Below are positions 22,368-37,300 of a stretch of DNA of 64,000 nucleotides, piece after piece. Source of the stretch: Vombatus ursinus (taxonomy: Eukaryota > Chordata > Mammalia > Diprotodontia > Vombatidae); contig NW_020946557.1 in assembly GCF_900497805.2 (NCBI RefSeq), positions 7,719,911-7,783,910 of the forward strand. The letters run 5' to 3'. The notes beneath the pieces were generated by a model. The model was given only the letters and a program-made list of their open reading frames with translations. It was not told where the DNA came from and did no database searches. The translations under genes and the position numbers were made by a program. Numbering within the stretch: the stretch's first letter is position 1; the number at the start of each line of letters is the position of its first letter.

Positions 22368-25300
22368 CTGAAAAAAAGAGAGGTGGAATAGAACAAACGC
22401 AGATTAACAAGATGGAAAAAGAAGAATTTTTTTTATAGTTTTATTTCATTCTACAAGGGAAAACCTACTATAATAAATACTTATTAGTTATTAGGTGAGA
22501 TAACATGCCCCAAATTATTTATTTAATAGGGCTTGTTGCTCTTAACAAGAGGCTGCTCTCATTTTGTCATACACCGTATAACAGATATCTTATTAAGTTT
22601 CTCATAATGTGTAAATTTTGTATATAAACACAAAGTATCACCAACTTCTGGTTATTTGCATTAATGGAATAAAGTGGCTCAGATGACCTAACATAATAGA
22701 TCATGCAAATTAATTTCTACTAAACTTTGGAATGCATTCTGTTGCAACTTTAGCTAATCGATTACACTCTGCTGTTAAAATTACTTTGTAAGGGGGCAGT
22801 TAGGTGACGCAGTGAATAGAGCACCGGCCCTGGATTCAGGTGGACCTGAGTTCAAATCTGCCCTCAGACACATAACACTCACTAGCTGTGTGACCCTGGG
22901 CAAGTCACTTAACCCCACTGTCTAGCCCCCCCCCAAAAATAAAATAAAATAAAATAAAATTACTTTGTAAAAAATAAATAAATAAAAATAAAATTACTTT
23001 GTAATTGCACAGCAAAAAATAAAATAAAATTACTTTGTAAAAAAATAAATAAATAAAAATAAAATTACTTTGTAATTGCGTAGCATTCCCTAAATGGTAG
23101 TCAGGAATTCTGGTAGGAAGCAGGAAGAAGCTAAACAAGTATTAAAATTTGAGGCTGGATAAACTACAATAAGGATAATCTCTACACAGATAAACATAAT
23201 GTACCCCTGTTATTTATAAACCTTTAAAGAATGAATTGTGTGTAATATGACAATCTGTGGACACATCATACATGAGACTTAGCAAACATTTTGCATAATT
23301 TAAAAATATTTCATGGGATATTACAACTTATACAAATGACTCAATCTGAAAAGACTAAAATAATATTCAGTTACTTAGCAATGCCATCAATTTAAAATAA
23401 AATATGAGCAAAGAAACATTACTCCTTCGACTTTTCTAATAGTAAACTAAAGACATTTGTCATCAAACAACTATTAATTAATAAGACTTAAAAAAAAAGT
23501 CAAATATCTACTTTTAGGAACTTAAACAAATCACTTTTACCTTGTAACAGTTTTAAGTCCCCACTTGCACTTTTCCGATGAGCAACAGGATTTCCACTTC
23601 CCTCTAATTCATCAAGATACAAACGATAACGGTGTCCACTCTCATCCTCATACTCCACGTTTTCATCATCAGAATCTACCTCAGGAGCAACATAAACTAC
23701 TTCAAACTCAATCTCTCCTCTCTAAATTGGGAGGGTGAGGAAGAAAAAAAGAAATTTAAGTTTCTGTCAGTTAAGAATTTCCAATTTCTAAAGGATCACC
23801 TCATTTGAGAAGAGGTCAGTTCCAAACTTTTTCTTTAAAATTAATTTTCATTCTACTGATGGGTGGAATTACACTAATGTGTCTACTAATAAAGTTCATT
23901 TACAATCATTTAGAATTTACATCAACACACTTAACGATGTGACTTTTATATTTACCTCAAGCAGAATCTACCTAGGTCCAAATGACTATTGAATTTGTCT
24001 TACTGGATGACCTCTTAAAAGTAATGCACGATGTGTTCTGTTCTTTTTACATCAGCATGTAAATCTTAACTTGTTCTAGTAATTGGAGGAAATAATTGTT
24101 TTATCTAGCAAACCCCCTTACCATGTTGCTCTTTAGGGTTTTTTAACTTGACGTAGGTGAACTTGTTTTAAAAAACATACTATTTCAATGTAATAGGTTT
24201 CTTTTATAATCCTACTCATTTTATTTCATGCATTTAAAAACATCCTGAAAAGAGGTCTGCAGGATTCACCAAGCCGCCCAAGGCATTCATAATATACAAG
24301 AAGAGGTAGGAACCCCTGAACTAGGCAAATCTCATATCCACTTTACTGTACGTAAAATGGGACTACTTTAATGTATGAAGTTGTTAATTTAGTGCAATGA
24401 AACAGATTAAAAAATGCAATAGAACACAGGTATTTCTGTGGAATTAATATATTTACTTTGATCCTCTACTGGTCAATTTGTTTTGAAGCTGGATGTGTGA
24501 CACATAAAATAGGAATTTAATTCAAGAAAAATAAAAACATTTGTCTTAGCATTATTATTCTTAAAGTGATTATTAGGAGCTACTTTGTAGCTCTACCTGA
24601 GTAGGTAGAAGGAAGGTGTAAAATGGGTAGATATTTGGTGGCCAAGCAAGCAGATCCTAATAAAGGTTCCTCAATGGAGATGCACAAATGCATGTCAATG
24701 GTACCGGAATTTCCAAATTACAATGTAATGTATCATCAAAGATATCCTTTGTGGCAAATGAAATCAGAGACCCGAGCCATGTTAGTCTGCAAGACAGTAT
24801 TTGTAAATAGATGCACAGAAGCCTATAAAATTATTCACACAATAGCCAACACTTCTCAGCTGTATTTTGGAAAAGGTTTGTCCCCAGTGAGTGCAATACT
24901 GTGAGCCACAGGTGTAAGAAGCCTGAGTTTAGGTCTCAGCACTGCCACTTAGCAGCTGCCTAATCATGAACAGGTCATTTCATTTTTTAATGAAGTTTAC
25001 TAATTTATTTTGACAAGCACTTTATAATCTCACTTTCCCATTGTTGTATCCTCAATTAAACAATAAGAAAAACAAAATCTTTTCATAACAAAATTCACAG
25101 TCCAGCAAAACTAATCTCCACATTGGCCATGTCCAAAAATGTACATTTTATCCTGCATTTTAAATCCTGCCACCCATTCTGGCAAGAAGTAGGTGAAATG
25201 TGTCATTTCAAGTCTAAAGTCTTTCAAAGTTTTTCAACACTAGAATTTTTACAATGCTTTAAGATTTGCAAAACACTTTATAAACAGCATATTTTATCCT

Positions 25301-28300
25301 CACAACCCTGGGAGGCAGGTGCTATTATTAAACCCATTTTACAGATGAGTAAACAGAGGTAAGCAGTGATTAGGTGACTTGCCCAGGTTCACACAGCTAG
25401 TAAGTGTCTGAAGGATGATTTGAACTCAGGTTTTCCTGGCTTCAGGTGCAATACTCACTTTCTCTCGGTTCTCATTGTTCTGGTCCATAGGCTTCACTAG
25501 CGTTTAGCACAGTGCCAGGTACAAAGCAGGCTCTTAATAAATGTTTACTGACTATTGCAATAACCTTCTGGTTTTACTCTCTCTACCCTATCCACCACCC
25601 ACCTTTAAAATAATCTTCCTAAAGCACAGTTCTTACCAGGTCACCCCTCTGCACTCCCCATTCAATAAACTCCAGTGGCTCCCTATTACCCCCAGAATTA
25701 AATATAAGATTCTCTTTTGGCTTTTAAATCTTCATAATATGATCCTCTTTGACCTTTCCAGTCTTAAAATCTTATCTCCCTTCATTTACTCTATAATCCA
25801 GTGACATTGGCATCCTTGCTATTCCTCACTCAAGACACATTTCCTAACTATGTGTTTTTACTTCATCCCTCATTTTGTTCAGTCGTTTTTTCAGTTGTAT
25901 CCAACTCTTCATGACCCCATTTGGGGTATTCTTGGCAGAGCTACTGGAGTGGTTTGCCATTTCCTTCTCCAGTTCATTTTACAGATGAGGAACTGAAGTA
26001 AACAGGGTTAAGTAACTTGCCCAGGGTCACAGAACTAGTAAGTGTTTGAGAGACCAAATTTGAACTCAGGTCTTCCTGACTCCAGGTCTGGCATTCTATC
26101 CACTGTGTCACCTAGCTGTCCATACTTATATTATTTAACCTCATATTCCTTGCTTCATTTAGAAGGTTGAAACCATATGCCTACCATAAACTCTCCCTCA
26201 GTTTTATTACTCAAAGCTTATCCCTATCTTTCACTAAGGCTAATCTTTCTGCCTGTGTTCTTAATCCCATTCCCTCTAATCCCTTCCAAGACCTAGTTCT
26301 AATAGCCAAATGGCTCCCGTATTTCCAACCTTTCCCTGTTCTTTGGCCTGTTTTTATCTGCCTATCAACATACCCAGGTTTCCCCAATGTTAAAAGAAAA
26401 AACAAACAAACCATCATCTTGATCCTTTTATACTACCTTATTACTGTACGTTCTTCTCTCTCATAGCTAAACTCCTAGGAATAGTTAACACCCAATTTCA
26501 CTATTTCCTTATCATTCTAAACCTCCTTAACCCCTTACAATGTGATTTCCACCTTCACAACTCTACTAAAACTGCTCTCTCAATTGTCCTCAATCTGCTA
26601 ATGCAATTCAATAGCTTTTTTTTTTAAAGTCATTATCTGTTTGACCTCTCTGGGTAAAAATGTGTTTCTGGAAGAGGAGACTTAAGCACTCCACCCAAAG
26701 ACCACAGAGGGATTCTACCCTATAAACAGCAAAAGTTTCTATGTATCTCTTAAACTGCTGAGGATGAGAAGACAAGTTATGCTTTGACTAGGAGGGAGTC
26801 TCAGGCCTATATTCCTGATAAACCCAATCTTCTTTTGATTTCAGAAACAATGTTTTTTCCAGGTTCTACTGTCTGTCTCTTTCAATGGGTCTTCATTGTT
26901 TTCCTGATTGGAAAAGATGAGTATTGCCACAGTTCTGTTCTTAGCCCTTTTCTCCTCCTTCACTATGTTATTTTCCTTGACAATCTCATTTACTTCCATG
27001 GTTTCCATAATGACTTATCATAGATAAACGATTCTCAAATCTCTCTGGCCCTAAGTTTTCTTTTGAGCTTTAAGACCCACATATCCAAAATATTTTCAGG
27101 ATACCACCACTTAGTTCTTCCAGCACATCAAACAGCACACTAGAGATTAATTTCTCCTCTAAAACTGCTTTTGCCTCTTGCTTCACTATTTTTGTGACTG
27201 GCATTATCATTTACCTAGCATCACAATGCTTGAAACTTTAATGTTACCTTTGATTCTTCACCTTTCATTTATGATGAGTTACTTATTTCTCAATTTACTA
27301 GGTCCACTATCAATACTGCAGTATTAAGTCTTCAATTCCACCTGCAGGGCTGAAAGCTTTTTAACAGATCTTCCCTATTTCACTCTGAGTTCCTATCCTC
27401 CAATTGATCCTTAATAATAATGTCAGATTGACCTTCTTACAAAATCATTCCATTCCTCAATTATTTCCTATTGTCTAAGTAATATGTATACTTCTCTGCC
27501 TGGAAATCAAACTCAAGAATAACCTAGTGCCAACCTTTCTTTCCAAACTGATCTTCAGACACTTATACTCTGATCAAACAAAAGTATTTGGTGTCCTAAA
27601 TACATTCTAGGCTTTCTGTCTCCATGTTTTTTGTCATGCTGTTCTTTATGAGTGTGATGTGTTTTACTCCTTCGGTATCTATTGAATGCCTACCAATTCT
27701 TTACAGATCAATTCAAATGTCCCAACTTCCATAAAGCCTTCCACTCTTTCAACCTTTCAGTCAAATGTAACATTGATATGCCACAAACATCTATTATATA
27801 TAACAAAAAATATTTTGGGGTTAAACATAAACATATGTGTTGAACACATGTTTGTGTTTAAACACATGCCATAAATGAATGCAAAAACATTAAATGTTTA
27901 TCGTGTTCCAGTCACTATGCTAGCAATGATTGTGTTATTCTGTATCAATTATATGGAGTAATAATAATCCCACATCTAGACCATAAGCACTCTGAGGACA
28001 AGGCCTGTGTCTTACCTTTGTAGCTCCCCTTGAACCTAGCATAATGTTCTGCACAGAGAAAGTGTTTAATAAATATTTATTGACTTTAGTCTAGTAAGTA
28101 TTTGGCTATGGGCACTAAATACAAACGTGTAACTCTCATAGCTTCATCTTTTATCACTAGCCACTATGTTACTAACTTTTTTTTGTGTTATGCACTACTT
28201 TGGCAGACTTCTCAGAATAATGTTTTGAATAATTAAAAGAAATACTAAATTTTAGCTAGAAGTTAATGAAAATAAAGATGTATTTTTTCCCCCAGCCCCT

Positions 28301-31300
28301 ATCCGGGGGGATCTCAGGTTAAGAACTCCTATAATAAGTTAATCAGTATTATAATAACGATTCCCAGTCCAGCTATGCCAAATCACTTAAAACTGTGCTT
28401 CAATGTCACTGAAGCATTCCCTCTGCTCATACTCTCAGCAGTTATTCTTCTGTAGGTTACTACACAAGCAGTTTCCTGCCGTTATCCACTCTTCATGTTC
28501 TTTCCAGCCAACCTAGGTTATAGCAAACACTGTTTCAGCGAAGCCAGGCTAGCTCATTGTGGGATGACTTTTGCCAGTTAATGTTTTCATGATGCCATGT
28601 GTTGGCCGCAAAACTATTAAACAAAATTTCTACTTGTGCAAAGAACATTCTTTGAGGTCCCTTCTAGCTCTAAATCTATGACCCTAAATATGTACAAATC
28701 AAATGTTTTAAATGTAAAATAAGCTTCTGTTTTATAAGTTATTAAAAAGAACTGCCAGTTAGGGAAAGTTAGTTAACTACACAGCCTGGATCACAACCAA
28801 GAACTGCTAGGTTCTTAGGCTACTGCTTAGGCTACTCAACTGTGCTACCATAGAACAAGTTTTACAGGATAGAAAGAAAGGAAAATACCAACCCACCATT
28901 AATATGTACGTTGAGTTATTTGCCAGTAACTCTAATGGATTTATGCTGACTCATCCACAATGCTCTGCCTAAACTCCTTTGTGACTGCATTCATTTACAA
29001 GTTTGGCTGGCTCTAGTTAGAAGTGCAGGCCATGGCTATACGACTAGAAAAGAGATTCACCTGCTACACTGGGCCCTTCAACAACAGATTCTATGCAAAT
29101 ATAAACTAACCACAGGTATACAATAAAACTGGACAAATGGAATTTTAGCAAACCAAAAAATCAGATCCTAACAAGCATTTCAGGCGTTAGTCCTGACATT
29201 TTACACTATCTAGTACATATCCTTACCCTTAGTCAATCAAGAAGCACTTAAGTGACTACTATGAATCAGGCACTGTTAGGCACCAAGGATACAAAATACA
29301 AAAGCGAGCGAAACAAGTACCTGACCTTAAGGAGCTTACAGTACTTCAAGAATATGTAATTTCACCTTAGAGGTTGTTTAGATTACACCTTCTGCTTGAG
29401 AAAAGAGTTTCTTGAGTTGTTTGCTTTCCCCTTCCCCCACCCACATCATTACTTGGCAACCAGCATCTGAAAATAAGCCTCTCTAATGAATGATGAAATT
29501 CTTTAGAAATAAATCGTTGTCTCATTTGTGTTTTCTATAATACTTCACATTTATATAGGGCTTTATTCATGCTTAAAATATACTTCATATATTTCAGAAT
29601 CAGCTGCTAATCTAATCTAGATCTCGTTAGATAATTTGGAGAAAAAAAGATTTTCCTTTAAAATATTTTGTTGACACTTTTTGTTTTCATATTGCCTACA
29701 TTTCCCAATACATCCACCTCTCCTCTAAGAGAGTCACCACTTGTAACAAAAAAATAAAAAAGAGGAAAAAAAATTCAAGAACACTAATCAACACATCAAA
29801 CCAGGTACATCATTACATGTAGTGTTCCACACTCCTAGTCGCCCCACCTCTTCAAAGAAGGGAGGGAGGTACATTCATTTATATCACTTCTTTGGAGACA
29901 AGCTTGATCATTTTAATTTCACTGCATTGTTTCATAAAGTTTCCTTTAGTATAAGTCTGACTAAATGGTCATTTAGAAAAGCCCCAGAACTTAACAGTGA
30001 AATCACATCAATATCTTGATACCTGATAGGATTTACAGCAAAGAAAAAAAGCTTATATATACAGGCTTATAAGTATTCAGATATAAAAAGAACAAATTGA
30101 TAGTCATAATCATACAGGCATCAGTGAACTTACCTGCTGAGAAAGAATAGTTACAGCTTCTTTATGCTTCGCATCTCTCAGGTTAACTCCATTGACTGCC
30201 AGAATAGCATCTCCAACATGCAGCCCTCCACAACGATCAGCAGGTTGTCCAGGATGGATTTCAGAGATGAGAATTGGAACGCCATGTTCCTTTCCACCCT
30301 ATCAATATGGAAGAAATAATTTAATTAACAAGTTATAGTCACAGCCAAAATGATCAAGTTAATTTTACATTTAAATAAAATCATAAAAGTATTTTCATAA
30401 AAACGAAGGAATTTTTCAAAAGCCATTTTCTACTAAAAGATGATTACTTCTCATATTAAATATCCAAAGGCTATATGTATGCAGAACATATACAATCTCT
30501 GAGAACAAAAATAAAATTCTTTCATCAATAAACAAACTGCGATATTTTTTACACCAATTACCAAAAAGTCACTTAGGAAAAAAAAGATTGAAAAAAAATT
30601 TCTATTTTTGTTTAAAAGACCTTTTATAATTTTAAAAGCAAATTTCCACATAGAAAAATCTACACTACAAATGCATAGGACACTAATTTTATCTTATACA
30701 AAAGAATTGATGTCAAATTAATATTTAAACAGCCAAATTAATGTTTATATTTATAAAGTCACTATTAGATAAAACCCTTAAGTAAATGAATATGTATAAT
30801 TCCTTCATCAAACGAAAATGAAATTAAAAGATTAGTAAAACAACCTTAATTATCCTTAAAAGGCACAGAACTAAGGTCTCAGGACTTCTAAGCAACAAAG
30901 CTGTCACAAAGTTCATTATCATAAAGGAGATGGTACAATCCACAAGCCTTGTCTCAACTAGGACATGTGTAAATTAAAGTAAAAGATTAAGAACTAATAG
31001 ACAGGCAGAAAGCAATGACAGATGACAACAAATGGATCTTAAAACCCAAAACCTAAACAAAACAAAAAAATCCACCACATTAATAGGCCCACTTAGAATA
31101 GCCATGAAGTGTTTGACATCTGTTTCAGGGTATTATTTTTATTTAAATTCATAATGAAATTTATAATGATCGTGAACCATCAAAAAAAAAAGTTAAATTA
31201 TATGTAGGATATATTCTGTTTACTATGAAAGGTAAGATTTTAATAAAAAAATAGTTAAAATATTTAAGAATCAATTTTGGCATTTAAAGGGGGTAAACTT

Positions 31301-34300
31301 AAGTTACTTTCAAAGACTTAATTCATTCAGCATTTTATTCCCTGAAGCAGAATTACCGTAATAAACAAAAAAAGAAAAAGCACTACTTCTTACTGTAATT
31401 GAAATGCCAAGTCCTTCATGATCTTCTTTGAGGAGAAGAACCTTTCTGATTGGACCAACACCTTGACTTTTCTTTAAGGAATCCTGATCCTAGGTAACAC
31501 AAAATTTTTTTAAATTAAATTGGGCTTCTTGAATATAACTATACTACAAGATGTTAACTTATTCAATACTACCACATAGCTTTCGTTTAGAAATCCTTAT
31601 TTTGGGGGAAGATAACAGGTTGTCAAATAATAGTTGTTATGAACAAAGGGGTAAATAAAAAGCCCTAGAAAATAAAATAGGACACCTTCACTTAAAGTAC
31701 AATGAAGATTCATATACTTTTTGAACTATGAATTTCAGACTTAAACTGTCAGCTAAATGACTAATAAATTATTTTCACTCTAAGGCTAAGCAACTAAAGA
31801 AGAAATGCAAGGCTTTCCACTCTAGATATTCATACTCCTGTGCTTTCAGCAAAAAATATGTACTCCCATTCTCTTTCTTGCCCCAGTTTTTCTATCCTCA
31901 CTCAACTTTAGTAGTAAGAAAAAAATTAGACTAAACAAAGAAAGGTGATTATCCTGCATGCCATCCTGCAATATGAATTGAAGAATACTACTTCCTAGTG
32001 CAGGATTGCTATGTTTAGTTTGGAAAGGAGTAAAGGAGCTAATAAAAGCCTATTTATTGTATAAGGGGCAGCTAGGCGGTACAGTGGATAGAACACTAGC
32101 CCTGGAGCAGGAGGACTCGAATTCAAATCCGCTCTCAGATCAGACACTTGACACTTACTAGCTGTGTGACCCTGGGCAAGTCACTTAACCCCGATTTCCT
32201 TGAGGGAAAAAAAAAAAGACTATTGTATGATTTTATCCTGTGAAGACCATTTCTTATTACTTACACATACATGCCCCACCACTATCTCTCACAATTTTTT
32301 ACGAAGTGCCACACACTTTCACTTCTAATGCCAAAAAGTTAGGGAACAGTGCTCACTAACAGTGGAAGAGATAGCAGCAGCAAAGGGTGTTATCAGCAAG
32401 ATACTATGTATTCATTAACTGTGGATAAAAATGAATTTTATGGAGGCATATAAATTATTTCACTGTCTTGGAACTATCATCTTGCAAATATAAAATGCCC
32501 ACATGAATCAAAATGGAAAAGAAATAATTTCATAAGAGTTAGATTTTTTTTCTTTAAGCACAGCTGTTGTAATGGGATTTGATTTGGATTTACATGAATG
32601 GGAAATGAAACCAAGGAATACAGTAGTAGTGATGAAAGCAGATTACTCTATGTACATCTCAGAATCCATCCTCATTAACTCAAGATCAGATAAGTGGTAG
32701 TATTATCCCAGAATCTGTGTTTCAAATTTGGTAACCAAATTATTCTTAAAATTTTTATAAAACTGTATCTATCTACATGATGTACATTGTTGTTCAGTCA
32801 TTTCAGTCCTGTCTGATTCTTATGTCTCCATTTGGGGTTTTCTTGGCAAAGATACTAGAGTGGTTTGCCGTTTCCTTTTCCAGCTCATTCTACAGATTAG
32901 GAAACTGAGGCAAACAGGGCTAAATGACTTGCCCAGAGTCACACAGCTAGTAAATGTCTAAGGCCGGATTTGAATTCAGGTCTTTCTGACTCCAGGCCCA
33001 GTACTCTATCCACTGAGTCACCTAGATACCCATTACATATATAGAAATTAATAAAGATTATTTGTAAATATATTATACTTTACTGCTTATTTAATTAATT
33101 TTATTTACTATATTGATGGACTGACTTATGGACAGCAAATTTTGTAATCAAATATACCCATCAGATCAACTTTCTTGATTACGTCAGGCCTAATCAGGAA
33201 ATAAGGAAGAATTAGAAATATGATCTACAGTATTATTGATCACCACTTTCTAAAGTACCATGATAAGTGGCACGTATTCCAAAGACTGGTAAAATCTTTA
33301 TGAGCTGTCATTTTTTTAAATGATTTTACAAATCAGATGAATAAATTTAAGGTCTTCTATTGTAGATTTAATGAACAGATTTTCCTGAAGAGATTAAAAT
33401 CAAAATTAAAATGGGACTACTAAACACAACAGATTATAATGGAAGAAAAGGTTGGTTACAAGAGGATTCAAAAACATACATGTCCTGGTGGTGCTTGCAT
33501 TGATCGTTTCAGGTCATTACGTCCTCTGCAGGCTCTAATAACTGTTTTGTGACGATGCAGATGGATTTCAGCTTCTAGTTGGTTCCAAAGTTTATCATGA
33601 GCAGGTCCTTTCATATCTCGACCCAGTAACTGGATCTGTTGGACTCTTTTTATTTAAAAGAAAAAAAGGAAATTAAATTAATCCAGTTTATCTATATGCC
33701 TAGCTATAGATGCTATAAGGTGCTAAGGTGCTATAAGGAACATAAGAGAGAAATATAACATAGCTCGTGCCCTCATGGATCTTGGAATCTTGTTAGGAAG
33801 ACAAGTACTCATATGAAACAATGAGAGAATAACACAAAATATAAAGTAATGCTCAATAAATATTTAACAAATTAAGTAATAATATTTCAACATAATAAAG
33901 TGTCAAAATACATGGTCCAAAAAATAAGGATGTGGCATCCTGAGGAGAAATTCACATTGGCAAGATTTGTCAAGCTTCGTGGAAGAAGTGGAGCATAAGA
34001 CAGGTTTAGACAGCAGAAGCTGGGGGCAGTTCCAGGCAAGGGAAATAATCTGGAAAGTTCTAAGTAAGGGAAATAATCTGAGCAAAAACACAAGTATGGG
34101 AATGAACACACTATGTGCAATAGATATGTAATAAAGTAAGACTGGCAGTGAGTATCAGAAGGAACTTCTTGTAGAATGGTGAGTAGGAAGGCTAGCTTCA
34201 TAAAGTGGAATGAAATTCTGGAGGACTTTAATTCCAAGATGAAGAAGATTTTGAACTTGATACTACAGGCAAATGGAGAGAGTCTTAATAAGGTCTGCAG

Positions 34301-37300
34301 GTAGGAGAGTGGCAGTGGCGAGATTGGGGAGATCAATGACAGGGCTACTGCAAGAGTCCAAACAAGTGGAAAAAAACTATTTATGTACCCCTTTATAGCT
34401 ATCCTTAGGAAAAGGAACTCCTGATAAGGAAACTTCTTCTGCCAACGGGGATCAATAATTGTTCTGTAACTTACAGTCTTAGATAATTACCTAGAGTACT
34501 AGGGGTAAAGTGACTTGCCCAGGATCACAGACCCTGCAATGTCAGACTGGACTTAACCCAAGACTTACTGAGTCTAAGGCCAGCTCTCTATTTTATTATA
34601 CTGCCTATCTAATGGCTAAACACATTAATTCTAAACCCTTTTCAATGAACATTTCTCACCAATATTAAGTTCTTGAAATTAGGTTTTTATCCAATTGTAA
34701 AATTTCTCCTAGAGTAGAGGTTACTAAGTAACATATGTTCATATAGAAAAGATGTCACTGAATATCCATTTACATTCTTAAATGTCACACTTAAATATCA
34801 TCCACACTTGAAAATATATAGGAATCTACTTTTACCCACCTTCCTGCCAATTCTTTATCCAAGTACTTGGCTGCCAGTCTTGCCCCATAAACTTCTGCCT
34901 GGAGAACTGCTATGTGTCTCCGAAGGGCTTCATTCTCCTTTCTTAATAACTTCACCTCAGCTTCAAGTTGAGCTTCTTTCATTTTTTCTTTTTTGTTTGC
35001 TTCAAGCTCTCTCTCCTAACATAATTTTTAAAATACAATTTACTGATAATATTAGTAATAGCATCCTACATTCCTTAGCAAAGACAAAAAGATATAAACC
35101 AACCGTCTTTTTTTGGACTGGATGTAATTTCATCTGTGTAGGGAACTCCAAGCAAGGAAATTTCCTTTATTGATGAAGATCAAAATTGGCTATACAGCTT
35201 AGAGTCTTAAAGCATTCCCTACAGTACTAAGAAGTTAAGTGATTTGCTCAGGGTCACAAAGTCTCTGTGTGTCAGAAGAGGAACCTGAACTCAAGTTTCC
35301 CTAACCCAGGCTGGCTTTCTAGCTGCTATATATTGGACAGTTAATAAACAGTATATGTACAAAATAAAATGTCATTCATTTCCTACAAAATGAATAATAA
35401 TACCATAAATAATATTTCTTTTCAAAATAGGTCACACTTTGATAATCAATTAAATTTCCCTAAATCGCCACATCATCTTCCCCTAAGGCAAAATAATTCA
35501 TTAATTCAAACAGAAAACCTAAGGATTTCAACATGCTTAGATCCTGATGTCATCAGCCTAATAAAATGCTATGCCATGCTTTGTTCAGTTGACCTGCTAC
35601 AATTTCTTTTACAAAAAAACACAAATATACAAAATTATATTCACTCAGTGCATTTTTTAAACAATCATTTGACTTAGCTGTGAAAGCATAGGAAAGATTC
35701 TGTTTTTAAGAAATTGCTTTCCCAATACTAGGAAGTATTTCAGAAAATAAATGGCAGAACATTCAAATACTATCTTAGTAGAAACTTGAACAAGTGTTTA
35801 AGAAAAAAAAAAAGCTTAATTTTAAATTATAACCATGTTAAGTTCCACAAGAGAAAAACTGAAAGAATAAAATAATAGAATCTGCTTCAATTCTGAATTC
35901 AGGTAAACTTCAAAAGAAAAAGAGTGGGAGGTTGAAAAGAAGGCTAGCACATTAGTCATCTCACAAATAACTATGCAATAAAGAACAGTAACAGTAAGGA
36001 TAGATTAAACCCATAGGTCTAAAAATAATCTAATAACACCACCAAGCCTGTATCCAAAACTGCAAATAAAATAGCATGTTGAATTCTGCCTCTCATTTCA
36101 AATTTAGTAAATAAAATGAAATTGCTAGAAAGTATGAATGGGAAAAGTGAAAAAAAAGTTTAATATAAAAGTTTAATCTACCCAAATGAGTCATATATTT
36201 GTAAAATTAAGTATGTTTTAATGAAAATCAAAGGTATGAGGAGAAGCAACATAGTATAGCGGACAGATAACTGGATTTGCAGTCAGGAAAATCTAGATTC
36301 AAATGTCACCTCAGATGCTTACCACAGATATGTAACCAATGGGTAAGTCACAAACTCTTTGAGTATGTTTCTTCATCTGTAATATGGGGATGATAATAAC
36401 AGCTACTACCAGTTGAGAGTGTGGAATACTATATAACAGAAGGTAAAGAGTATAAGCTTACAGCCAAGAATAATTCAATTATATATAACTGAGTATAATG
36501 ATAGGAGGAAAAATGAATCTTTTCAAGAATCCCTGATGAAAAGGCAGAGCTATGTAGAAACTTTGAAGTTCAAATACAGGAGTAAATGGGGCAGCCAGGT
36601 GGCACAGTGTATAGAGCACCAGACTCAGAGACAGAAGGACCCGAGTTCAAATCTAGCTTCAGAGATTTACTAGCTGTGTGACCGTTGGCAAGTCACTTAA
36701 CCCTGTTTCTAAAAAACAAAAAATAAAAAAAAAAACCAAACATAGGAGTTAAAAGAGACATAAAAAAGGTAAATACAATTGAACAATCACAAGGGTCTAA
36801 AAAAAAAGATTAAATGCTTATTTTCTAATAGGGGAAAATAATACATGTCTCCCCTCTAATCACTATTCATCATCAGGGATCACAGAGGGAATCTAATTAG
36901 AAGATCTCTGTCCTGACTGAGGACAGAACAAGGAGTGATTCTGTTTTATCTTGACAATTTTAGAAGAAGAGTGGAAATTGAGGGGAAGAGGAATACACTG
37001 GGATAGGGCATGGACACAACATAAGAATGAAGGAAACAAGTATTTATCAAACACCTACTATACGTTCACTGTGCAACATGCTTTACAAATATTATCTCAT
37101 TTGATTCTCACAACAACCCTGGAAGGCAGGTGCTATTATCTTCATTTTACTGTTGAGGAAGACAGATTTTTGAGACAGACCCGAATGTTCGGGAAAGTTA
37201 TCTCATAATAGGGATGCACAAGTAGAAGTCTATAAAAACACGGAGGAAGGAAGAAACAAAGGACACTTGAACATCACTTTCATCTGAACTGGTCAAAAGA

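Noticed and set aside
24623-24904. 93-codon plus-strand open frame in GOPC intron 7
   Set aside because: Not repeat-derived as far as I see, but no recognised family, no splice sites in frame and length within chance.
26167-26466. 99-codon plus-strand open frame
   Set aside because: Within diverged L2 sequence.
33887-34336. 149-codon minus-strand open frame
   Set aside because: It lies in the 3' non-coding part of an antisense L2.
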